From assembly GCA_002770795.1 (NCBI GenBank), contig PCTP01000083.1, forward strand, positions 1-7,945: a DNA stretch of 7,945 bases, read 5' to 3'. The notes under the pieces are model-generated. The model had not been told where the DNA came from. It made no database searches and saw only the letters and a program-made list of their open reading frames with translations. The position numbers and the translations under genes were made by a program. The stretch comes from Gammaproteobacteria bacterium CG22_combo_CG10-13_8_21_14_all_40_8 (GTDB lineage Bacteria; Pseudomonadota; Gammaproteobacteria; Enterobacterales; GCA-002770795). Shown here one piece after another: positions 1 through 6,364 of this stretch (within the stretch, counting starts at the first letter, position 1; each line of letters starts with the position of its first letter).

Positions 1-54
1 AAATCAGTGGTTAGAGATGGTAAGCTTAAAGGCTTTGTGGCAGAATTCATTTGA
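1..54 (+). CDS. C-terminal end of an unidentified upstream gene (partial)
   Basis: Frame 1 is open from the window edge to a TGA at 52-54 and reads KSVVRDGKLKGFVAEFI. Eight of these 17 codons begin with G, as expected of a true coding frame, and the residues look like an ordinary soluble protein end. Seventeen codons are too few to identify a family. Two competing readings exist. Frame 2 stays open to a TGA at 173-175, but its composition (many F, L and W, few G-starting codons) is less protein-like. The minus strand has an ATG at 48-50 with an AAGAGA six bases before it, but its predicted peptide is rich in S, T, P and L, typical of the antisense of a real gene. The plus-strand frame 1 reading is preferred, without certainty. 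Confidence 0.4.
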   Translation, partial: KSVVRDGKLKGFVAEFI

Positions 55-417
55 TGTCTCTTGTGGTTTTTTATTTTGTCCAGACAACAAATATTTTACC
101 GTAAAGAGGCATTTATTTCTTTTAAATCATCTAGTTAAGAGTGTTTTTGAATTTGATTTTAACTCCGAAACTTGAGTTATTAAAAAAGAGAAAAAAAGTG
201 ATAGATAGCGCGAAAACACTATTTTTATGGGTAGTTTTAGCCTTTTAGTTCTGGGGGGAATTAGATTTGCCGAGAATTGCTGATCTTGTTTATTACAAGT
301 AGGATGAATGATATAAAACCAGAGCATGTTCTTATTCTTGAGGTTTTGTTTGTATAGAGCAATATAAGCCGCTCTTTCAATTTAAGGCAAATAAGGCATT
401 TTGCTGTATTAAAAGAG
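55..417. other. AT-rich intergenic region with no convincing gene
   Basis: This is most of the 454-bp gap before gyrA. It is markedly AT-rich with many A and T runs. No open frame on either strand looks like a protein. A 16-codon frame at 54-104 (MSLVVFYFVQTTNILP) starts inside the preceding stop (TGATG) and is probably chance. Visible structure: inverted repeats TTGTC-CA-GACAA (76-87) and TTTAC-C-GTAAA (95-105), and a possible hairpin TAACTC/GAGTTA (160-165 with 174-179, 8-base loop). No hairpin is followed by a T-run, so I see no intrinsic terminator for the upstream gene. Confidence 0.6.
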
Positions 418-429
418 CTGATTTAGCTC
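356..429. repeat. Nested, mutually exclusive inverted repeats upstream of the gyrA promoter
   Basis: The pentamer AGAGC or its complement GCTCT occurs at 321-325, 356-360, 371-375, 414-418 and 451-455. Several copies can pair: 356-360 with 371-375 (10-base loop), GCTCTTT 371-377 with AAAGAGC 412-418 (7 bp, 34-base loop), and GAGCT 415-419 with AGCTC 425-429 (5-base loop). Inside the long loop a further stem GCAAA/TTTGC (387-391 with 400-404) is possible. The last pair, GAGCTGATTTAGCTC, covers the -35 region of the gyrA promoter. These lie upstream of the predicted transcription start, so they would act on DNA, for example as regulator sites, unless transcription begins further upstream. The repeats are plain in the sequence; function is inference. 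Confidence 0.4.
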
Positions 430-445
430 AATGTTGTGATATAAT
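418..445 (+). promoter_or_regulatory. Predicted sigma70 promoter of gyrA with extended -10
   Basis: A consensus -10 hexamer TATAAT lies at 440-445 and is preceded by TG one base upstream (437-438), making an extended -10. The best -35 candidate, CTGATT at 418-423 with a 16-base spacer, is weak, so the extended -10 probably carries recognition. Transcription would start near 452, leaving an untranslated leader of about 57 bases before gyrA. The bases after the -10 (ACGGCGC, 446-452) are GC-rich within an AT-rich region. GC-rich discriminators make promoters sensitive to supercoiling and ppGpp, which would fit the relaxation-induced expression known for gyrase genes; that last link is inference. 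Confidence 0.65.
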
Positions 446-508
446 ACGGCGCTCTAGAAAATATTGTTTTTTCACTAACTTCAAGAAAAATAAGAGAATT
501 CTCAATTT

Positions 509-3196
509 ATGGGTGATATGACGAAAGAAATCGTACCAATTAATATTGAAGACGAAATGAAAGTTTCCTACCTTGACTATGCTATGAGTGTCATCGTGGG
601 TCGAGCTTTACCTGATGTTCGTGATGGGCTAAAGCCAGTTCATCGTCGCGTATTATTTGCCATGAATGATTTGGGCAACCACTTTAATAAAGCCTATAAA
701 AAATCCGCTCGTGTTGTGGGTGATGTGATTGGTAAGTATCATCCTCATGGCGATACCGCAGTTTATGACACCATGGTGAGAATGGCGCAGCCGTTTTCAT
801 TACGTTATATGCTAGTTGATGGCCAAGGTAACTTTGGCTCTGTGGATGGTGATTCTCCTGCTGCAATGCGTTATACCGAAGTGCGCATGCAAAAAATGGC
901 GCATGAGCTATTAGCTGATTTAGATAAAGAAACCGTTGATTTTGCAGACAACTACGATGGTTCTGAATCAGAACCTACAGTGATGCCAACCAAAGTGCCT
1001 AATTTATTGATTAATGGTTCATCAGGTATAGCGGTAGGTATGGCGACCAATATCCCTCCCCATAATATCACTGAGGTTATTAACGGCTGTTTAGCGTTGA
1101 TCCATAATCCTGATATAAATGTTGAGGAACTCATGGAGCATATCCCTGGCCCTGATTTTCCAACGGCTGGATTTATCAACGGACGAAAAGGCATTGTGGA
1201 TGCCTATCGAACGGGACGCGGCAAAATTTATATGAGAGCCCGCACCCATTTTGAAGCGGTTTCAGAAAGCACCACAGCTCGTCAGCAAATAGTTATCGAT
1301 GAATTACCTTATCAAGTCAATAAAGCTCGATTGGTAGAAAAAATTGCTGAGTTGGTGCGAGATAAAAAAATTGAAGGTATCACCGCTTTAAGAGATGAGT
1401 CTGATAAAGATGGTATGCGTGTGGTGATAGAATTGCGACGCGGCGAAGTGCCTGAAGTGATCTTAAATAACCTTTTTGCGCAAACACAAATGCAAAATGT
1501 ATTTGGGATTAACATGGTTGCCATAGTTGATGGACAACCTAAGCTATTCAACCTGAAAGAAATTTTACAAGCTTTTGTGAATCATCGTAATGAAGTTGTC
1601 ACTCGACGCACTATTTATGATTTACGCAAAGCGAGAGAGAAGGCACACGTTTTAGAAGGCTTAGCCATTGCTCTAGAAAATGTCGATCACATTATTGCTC
1701 TGATTAAACAGTCTGCGAATCCAGCAGAAGCCAAGCTACAATTGATTGCTAAAGAATGGCCGATTGGTGATGTCGCCAAAATGTTAGAAAGAGCAGGTTC
1801 AGGCGCTTCACGTCCAGAAAATCTTCCTGAAGATTTTGGTGTGGTAAATGGGGTCTACAAGCTGGCTCCAGAACAAGCTCAAGCGATTTTGGATTTAAGA
1901 CTCCATAAATTAACAGGTTTAGAGCATGAAAAAATACTCAATGATTATAAAGAGTTATTAGATTTAATTGCGGAGTTATTATTGATTTTAAGCTCTAAAG
2001 AACGTCTTACTGAAGTGATTTGTGAAGAGCTCCAAGAGATTTTAGAAAAATATGCTGACTCACGTTTAACCGAAATTATGGAAAATCGTTTGGATCTGAC
2101 CTTGGAAGATCTGATCACTGAACAGGATGTTGTGGTGACCTTATCCCATGAGGGTTATGTGAAATATATGTCCTTAGGTGAATACCAAGCGCAACGCCGT
2201 GGTGGTCGTGGAAAATCTGCGACCAAGATGAAGGAAGAAGACTTCATTGAGCGATTGTTAGTTGCAAATACCCACGATAATATTCTGTGTTTCTCTACTT
2301 ACGGTAAAGTCTACTGGCTAAAAGTTTATGAGTTACCAGAAGCAAGTCGTGGTTCCAGAGGCAAGCCTATTGTGAATTTATTACCATTAGATGGTGATGA
2401 AAAAATAGCCTTTATTTTACCTGTGAGAGAATATACCGAAGATCAATTTGTATTTATGGCTTACAACACGGGAACAGTGAAGAAAACACCATTGATGGAT
2501 TTCTCAAGACCTAGAGCAAATGGCATTATTGCGACCAGCTTATTGGAAAATGAACATCTTATTGGTGTGAATCTAACCAATGGCAATGATGATGTGATGA
2601 TGTTTAGTTCGAGTGGTAAAGCGATTCGTTACAACGAAAATCAAGTGCGTTCTATGGGGCGAGTGGCTCGTGGTGTCAGAGGCATGAGGCTGTTGGGCGA
2701 TGATCAGCTGGTATCATTGTTAGTGGTTGAACCCGATGGACAGGTTATGCTGGCCACAGAAAATGGCTTTGGTAAGCGAACAGCCATGGAAGATTTCCCT
2801 CTGCGCGGACGAGGCGGACAAGGAGTGATTGGTATCCAAACTTCAGAACGAAATGGTTCTTTAGTGCGAGCAATTCCTGTGATGGATGGTGATGAGTTTA
2901 TGTTAATCACCAATGGTGCAACACTGATTAGAAGTCGCACCGATGAAGTGAGAGTCATGGGTAGAAATACTCAAGGTGTCACTTTGATTAAGCTATCAAA
3001 AGGCGAGCTTTTAGCGGGTATGCAACGTATTGAAGAGTTACCAGACGCAGAATTATTTGGTGAAATTGAAGAGCTTGAAACGGCAATCATCGAAAATTCT
3101 CATGATGATATGACACCATCAGCAGATGTGTCTGAAGATGATGGCGCAACAGAAGATGACTCGCAACAAGATGATTCTCCAGATGAATCGATTTAA
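509..3196 (+). CDS. gyrA: DNA gyrase subunit A
   Basis: GyrA (895 aa) forms the A2B2 gyrase with GyrB and introduces negative supercoils by passing one DNA duplex through a double-strand break. The breakage-reunion domain spans about residues 1-530. The catalytic pair is Arg121-Tyr122 in AAMRYTE, and Tyr122 makes the 5'-phosphotyrosine link. The quinolone-determining region around HPHGDTAVYD has Thr83 and Asp87. The C-terminal DNA-wrapping pinwheel begins with an intact GyrA box, QRRGGRG at 562-568, which separates it from ParC. The protein ends in an acidic Ser/Asp-rich tail (about 865-895), somewhat longer than in E. coli (875 aa). Starting at ATG 509 gives the same numbering as E. coli through the active site. 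A modest AAGAGA (492-497) lies 11 bases upstream, and the alternative ATG at 518 is worse placed. The frame is intact with no intein. serC follows after 26 bp without a terminator. Confidence 0.98.
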   Translation: MGDMTKEIVPINIEDEMKVSYLDYAMSVIVGRALPDVRDGLKPVHRRVLFAMNDLGNHFNKAYKKSARVVGDVIGKYHPHGDTAVYDTMVRMAQPFSLRYMLVDGQGNFGSVDGDSPAAMRYTEVRMQKMAHELLADLDKETVDFADNYDGSESEPTVMPTKVPNLLINGSSGIAVGMATNIPPHNITEVINGCLALIHNPDINVEELMEHIPGPDFPTAGFINGRKGIVDAYRTGRGKIYMRARTHFEAVSESTTARQQIVIDELPYQVNKARLVEKIAELVRDKKIEGITALRDESDKDGMRVVIELRRGEVPEVILNNLFAQTQMQNVFGINMVAIVDGQPKLFNLKEILQAFVNHRNEVVTRRTIYDLRKAREKAHVLEGLAIALENVDHIIALIKQSANPAEAKLQLIAKEWPIGDVAKMLERAGSGASRPENLPEDFGVVNGVYKLAPEQAQAILDLRLHKLTGLEHEKILNDYKELLDLIAELLLILSSKERLTEVICEELQEILEKYADSRLTEIMENRLDLTLEDLITEQDVVVTLSHEGYVKYMSLGEYQAQRRGGRGKSATKMKEEDFIERLLVANTHDNILCFSTYGKVYWLKVYELPEASRGSRGKPIVNLLPLDGDEKIAFILPVREYTEDQFVFMAYNTGTVKKTPLMDFSRPRANGIIATSLLENEHLIGVNLTNGNDDVMMFSSSGKAIRYNENQVRSMGRVARGVRGMRLLGDDQLVSLLVVEPDGQVMLATENGFGKRTAMEDFPLRGRGGQGVIGIQTSERNGSLVRAIPVMDGDEFMLITNGATLIRSRTDEVRVMGRNTQGVTLIKLSKGELLAGMQRIEELPDAELFGEIEELETAIIENSHDDMTPSADVSEDDGATEDDSQQDDSPDESI

Positions 3197-3222
3197 ACTC
3201 AACTTTTTCAACGAAGAATAAG

Positions 3223-4335
3223 ATGCAAGCTCAAGAAAACTTTGGTTTTAACTTTAGTGCAGGACCGGCCATGTTGCCGGTTTCTGTTATGTTGGACATT
3301 CAAAAAGAACTGTTGAACTGGCAGGGATTGAATCGGTCGGTGATGGAAATATCCCATCGCAGCGCTCCCTACATGGCGATGATGTCTGAAGCAGAACAAT
3401 CAGTCAGAAGACTGTTACAGATACCTTCTGATTATCAAGTACTATTTGTACATGGAAGCGCCAGCCATCAGTTTGCCATGGTACCAATGAACCTTTATCA
3501 ATCGGGTACCATGGATTATGTTGATACAGGGACTTGGTCTTGCAAAGCGGTAGCTGAAGCGAAGAAATTCGGTAAAGTGAATCATATTCAAGGATTGAAA
3601 ATGGATAATAATTCATTGACTGAATTGAAAGCGCCTAATGAATGGTCGTTATCCGATGATGCCAGTTTTCTCTACTATGCGCCTAATGAAACCATTGGTG
3701 GTGTAGAGTTTGCCGAAACACCAGACACTCAACTACTTTATGGTCGTTCTGTTCCTTTAGTTGCTGATATGTCTTCTAATATTTTGTCCAAACCCATTGA
3801 TGTGAACCAATTCGGTTTAATCTATGCAGGCGCACAAAAAAATATTGGTACTTCGGGTGTTACTTTGGTGATTATTCGTGATGATTTATTGCCATTAGTG
3901 GATCCCAAAGTAGCCACCATGCTGCAATATGCTACCTACGCCAAACACCAATCTCTATATAATACCCCTGCGGTTTTTCCTGTCTATGTTGCAGGCAAAG
4001 TATTCAAGTGGATTGAAGACTGTGGTGGATTAGCCGCCATGGAAGCATTGAGTGCTCGAAAAGCACAAACCTTATATGACTTTATTGATCAGAGTGATTT
4101 TTATACCAATCCGATTAACCTAAATTCACGTTCCAGAATGAATGTCCCATTTATATTGGCAGATCAACAATTGGATGCGGTTTTTCTCAAAGAAGCAGAA
4201 AAACAAAAGCTTTATGGTTTAGAAGGCCATCGTTCAGTTGGAGGCATGCGAGCCAGTCTATACAATGCTATGCCAATTGCAGGGGTTGAAGCTTTGGTTA
4301 ATTTTATGAAAGAATTTGCACTTAACCACGGTTAA
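3223..4335 (+). CDS. serC: Phosphoserine aminotransferase
   Basis: SerC (370 aa; E. coli 362) is a cytosolic fold-type I PLP enzyme. It transfers the amino group of glutamate to 3-phosphohydroxypyruvate to make O-phosphoserine in serine synthesis, and also acts on the analogous intermediate of pyridoxal-phosphate synthesis. Visible family marks: N-terminal FNFSAGPAMLP, the cofactor-phosphate loop at HGSASHQF (77-84), Trp105 in TGTW for ring stacking, Asp182 in ADMSS, the Schiff-base Lys206 in YAGAQKNIG, and the C-terminal HRSVGGMRASLYNAMP (336-351). The loop follows the GGAS-QF form of Pseudomonas rather than the GGGRGQF of E. coli, with Ser79 where Gly is usual. It begins 26 bp after gyrA with only a weak purine-rich ribosome site, so co-transcription with gyrA is likely. 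hisC follows after 38 bp. Confidence 0.97.
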   Translation: MQAQENFGFNFSAGPAMLPVSVMLDIQKELLNWQGLNRSVMEISHRSAPYMAMMSEAEQSVRRLLQIPSDYQVLFVHGSASHQFAMVPMNLYQSGTMDYVDTGTWSCKAVAEAKKFGKVNHIQGLKMDNNSLTELKAPNEWSLSDDASFLYYAPNETIGGVEFAETPDTQLLYGRSVPLVADMSSNILSKPIDVNQFGLIYAGAQKNIGTSGVTLVIIRDDLLPLVDPKVATMLQYATYAKHQSLYNTPAVFPVYVAGKVFKWIEDCGGLAAMEALSARKAQTLYDFIDQSDFYTNPINLNSRSRMNVPFILADQQLDAVFLKEAEKQKLYGLEGHRSVGGMRASLYNAMPIAGVEALVNFMKEFALNHG

Positions 4336-4363
4336 TTTATTTCCTTGTTACGAAAGCATCATT

Positions 4364-4369
4364 GGAGAG
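4364..4369 (+). promoter_or_regulatory. Ribosome binding site that fixes the hisC start
   Basis: GGAGAG ends four bases before the ATG at 4374. It is the clearest Shine-Dalgarno sequence in the window. It would lie inside the reading frame if translation began at the in-frame TTG at 4362, so the ATG is the preferred start. Confidence 0.8.
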
Positions 4370-4373
4370 TTAC

Positions 4374-5477
4374 ATGAATATTGATCTTGTCTCACTAGCC
4401 AATAAAGGTATCAGAGGCCTTCACCCTTATCTACCAGGTAAACCGGTTAGTGAGTTGGAAAGAGAGCTGGGTATTTCTGATATTATCAAATTAGCCAGTA
4501 ATGAGAATCCTGCAGGTTGTAGCTCTCTGGCTCAGCAGGCTATCCAAAATGAATTGGTTGATATTACCCGTTATCCAGATGCCAATGGCTTTTATTTAAA
4601 AGAGGCCTTGTGTGAGCATTTGTCTGTCGCGATGGATCAGATAACTTTAGGTAACGGTTCTAATGATGTCCTTGATCTAATTGCTCGAACTTTTGCTGGG
4701 AAAGATGATGAAGTGGTGTTCTCACAACACGCATTTGTGGTCTATCCCATTGTAACTCAAGCCGTTGAGGCCAAAGCAGTCGTTGTTCCTGCGCTGAATT
4801 ATGGACATGATCTCAAAGCGATGGCTGAGGCGATTAGCGACAAATGTCGTTTAGTTTTTATTGCTAACCCAAACAATCCCACTGGTATTTGTTTATTTCA
4901 TGATGAATTGTTGGCTTTTATACAACAAGTGCCTAAAAATGTGATGGTGGTGATTGATGAAGCTTATTACGAATATGCAACAGACGATCGATACCCGCAA
5001 ACATTGGCTTGGTTACAAGAATTCCCTAATCTCATTATCACACGCACGTTTTCTAAAGCTTATGGCTTAGCGAGTTTACGAGTCGGTTACAGCATCAGCC
5101 ACTCAGATGTTGCTGGTTTACTGAACCGAGTCAGACAGCCTTTTAATGTGAACAGTTTTGCATTAGCAGCAGCAACTGCCGCATTAAAAGATAAGGCATT
5201 TTTAAAGCAAGCCGTAGATCTCAACCAGCAAGGTATGGATTATCTTCAGAAAGAATTGAGCAGATTAGGCTATGATTTTATCCCTTCCCTGGGTAACTTC
5301 ATTACTGTGGATATGGATTGCGATGCTATGGATATTTATCAAAAATTGTTACAGCAAGGTGTGATTGTGCGACCAGTGGCTAACTACCAAATGCCTCAAC
5401 ACCTGAGAGTGAGCATTGGACTGATGCAAGAAAATCAGCGATTTATCCGTGCACTAAAATTGGTAGCGGGTCGATGA
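4374..5477 (+). CDS. hisC: Histidinol-phosphate aminotransferase (HisC2-type, possibly also aromatic aminotransferase)
   Basis: This 367-aa class I/II PLP aminotransferase belongs to the HisC family, which interconverts histidinol phosphate and imidazole-acetol phosphate with glutamate/2-oxoglutarate. Marks in order: HPYLPGKP near the N-terminus, LASNENP, the cofactor-phosphate segment GNGSND, NPNNPTG (165-171), Asp195 in DEAYYEY which pairs with the pyridine nitrogen, the Schiff-base Lys228 in TFSKAYGLASLRVGY, and the substrate-carboxylate Arg345 in LRVSIG. An in-frame TTG at 4362 could add four residues but overlaps the ribosome site. It sits among non-histidine genes. In the pseudomonad supraoperon the matching hisC copy also serves phenylalanine and tyrosine synthesis, so the true substrate here is open. 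Whether another hisC exists in a his operon cannot be seen. Its stop overlaps the cmk start. Confidence 0.93.
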   Translation: MNIDLVSLANKGIRGLHPYLPGKPVSELERELGISDIIKLASNENPAGCSSLAQQAIQNELVDITRYPDANGFYLKEALCEHLSVAMDQITLGNGSNDVLDLIARTFAGKDDEVVFSQHAFVVYPIVTQAVEAKAVVVPALNYGHDLKAMAEAISDKCRLVFIANPNNPTGICLFHDELLAFIQQVPKNVMVVIDEAYYEYATDDRYPQTLAWLQEFPNLIITRTFSKAYGLASLRVGYSISHSDVAGLLNRVRQPFNVNSFALAAATAALKDKAFLKQAVDLNQQGMDYLQKELSRLGYDFIPSLGNFITVDMDCDAMDIYQKLLQQGVIVRPVANYQMPQHLRVSIGLMQENQRFIRALKLVAGR

Positions 5478-6187
5478 AAGGCAAAATACCTATCCCCGTT
5501 ATTACCATTGATGGGCCAGGTGGCGTTGGTAAAGGAACCGTCTGCAAGGAATTACAAAAGCAACTGGGATGGCACTTATTGGATTCTGGTGCACTTTATC
5601 GAGTCTTGGCATTGGCTGCAAGGCGTCATCAAGTTGAATTAAACAACGAAGAAGCATTAGTGGCATTGGCTGCTCATTTAGATGTTCAATTCGTTCTCAA
5701 GCCTCAAACGGAATTATTATCCGTGGTGTTAGAAAGTGAAATAGTAGATTCAGCCCTTAGAACCGAAGAAACAGGAAAGGATGCTTCCATCATCGCAGTT
5801 TTACCCAGAGTCAGAGAAGGCTTATTAAGACGCCAAAGAGCATTTCGCCAAGATCCGGGACTCATTGCGGATGGCAGAGATATGGGGACCATTGTTTTTG
5901 CAGATGCTCAGTTGAAAATATTTTTAGATGCTACCCCTGAGGAGCGGGCCGAAAGGCGATATAAGCAGTTGAAAGAAAAGGGGGAAAGTGCTAATATTTG
6001 CGCCCTCTTGGAGGACATCTGCGAAAGAGATGCTAGAGATCGCCATAGAGCCGTTGCCCCATTAGTGGCCGCTGATGATGCGATATCTATAGATACAACG
6101 CATATAGATGTTAACCAAGTAGTTGAAATGATTATAAAAAAAGTGTTTGAAATTTGGCCTGAACTTGAAATTAAGCTTGCAAATTAA
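5474..6187 (+). CDS. cmk: Cytidylate kinase (CMP/dCMP kinase)
   Basis: Cmk (237 aa; E. coli 227) phosphorylates CMP and dCMP from ATP, recycling cytidylate from RNA turnover and lipid synthesis. The P-loop GPGGVGKGT lies at 14-22. LDSGALYR (36-43) begins the nucleotide-binding part. The insert typical of bacterial Cmk follows, with LPRVREGLLRRQRAF, then ADGRDMGT (132-139), which holds the conserved Arg and Asp that contact CMP. After it come IFLDATPEERAERR and the lid segment ERDARDRHRAVAPL. The ATG lies inside the hisC stop (ATGA, 5474-5477), suggesting translational coupling; no strong ribosome site precedes it. In the family's usual neighbourhood aroA comes directly before cmk, whereas here hisC does. 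The adjacent cmk-rpsA order is standard for gammaproteobacteria. Confidence 0.97.
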   Translation: MKGKIPIPVITIDGPGGVGKGTVCKELQKQLGWHLLDSGALYRVLALAARRHQVELNNEEALVALAAHLDVQFVLKPQTELLSVVLESEIVDSALRTEETGKDASIIAVLPRVREGLLRRQRAFRQDPGLIADGRDMGTIVFADAQLKIFLDATPEERAERRYKQLKEKGESANICALLEDICERDARDRHRAVAPLVAADDAISIDTTHIDVNQVVEMIIKKVFEIWPELEIKLAN

Positions 6188-6364
6188 TCCACTGGCTTTA
6201 AGTCTTTTTTACTAAAATGTAACAAAAACCGTGATCTGCTCAAGGATGATGATGCAGGTTAAATGATGGCAACCCATTTTTATTTGGATTTTTAAATGGC
6301 CCAAAACCAGAAGTATGAATAATCTTTTAAACTATACATACTCTTTTTAATCAGGTATTAACTA
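6188..6364 (+). promoter_or_regulatory. rpsA leader with three predicted hairpins (probable translational control region)
   Basis: The 177-bp cmk-rpsA spacer has no gene. Three consecutive stems can be drawn. The first is CCATTT/AAATGG (6274-6279 with 6294-6299), with GGA in its 14-base loop. The second is AGTATG/CATACT (6312-6317 with 6337-6342). The third is TTAAT/ATTAA (6347-6351 with 6357-6361), presenting AGG, the only Shine-Dalgarno-like motif, in a five-base loop just before the start codon. A rival stem ATGG/CCAT (6266-6269 with 6274-6277) excludes the first. E. coli rpsA has a similar initiation region: folded hairpins with GGA loops, no strong ribosome site, and repression by free S1. 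I see no convincing promoter here; a TAAAAT at 6213-6218 lacks a -35. The stems are visible; the shared function is inference. Confidence 0.5.

Noticed and set aside
3..50. Possible start of a divergent minus-strand gene (ATG at 48-50 with AAGAGA upstream)
   Set aside because: The predicted peptide is S/T/P/L-rich, typical of the antisense of a plus-strand gene, and no good promoter precedes it. The window edge prevents a firm decision.
17..175. 52-codon open frame on the plus strand (frame 2), open from the window edge
   Set aside because: Its codons rarely begin with G, it is F/L/W-rich, and it conflicts with the more protein-like frame 1 ending at 54. It cannot be excluded outright as an alternative end of the upstream gene.
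127..327. 66-codon open frame on the minus strand in the gap before gyrA
   Set aside because: It is low in complexity (F, L, S and K-rich), has no good ribosome site or recognisable motif, and lies in AT-rich DNA where frames of this size arise by chance.
494..503. Palindrome GAGAATTCTC overlapping the gyrA ribosome site
   Set aside because: As RNA it could form only a three-pair stem with a four-base loop, too weak to hide the site; probably chance.
2801..2824. LRGRGGQG (GyrA residues 765-772) as a second GyrA box
   Set aside because: Glycine-rich turns recur in the pinwheel blades, and this position corresponds to an ordinary conserved blade loop; the true box is QRRGGRG at 562-568.
509..3196. 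Intein in gyrA, or the gene being parC
   Set aside because: The region around Tyr122 aligns without insertion, and the intact GyrA box, full length and serC neighbour all identify gyrA.
4362..4373. TTG at 4362 as the hisC start, four codons longer
   Set aside because: The GGAGAG ribosome site would be inside the coding frame, while the ATG at 4374 sits at normal distance from it.
6191..6210. Intrinsic terminator after cmk (short stem followed by six T)
   Set aside because: The stem is only ACT/AGT, three base pairs, too weak to terminate despite the T-run.
6213..6218. TAAAAT as the -10 of an rpsA promoter
   Set aside because: No acceptable -35 at 16-18 bp and no extended TG. TTGAAA-like elements in the end of cmk also lack a matching -10.
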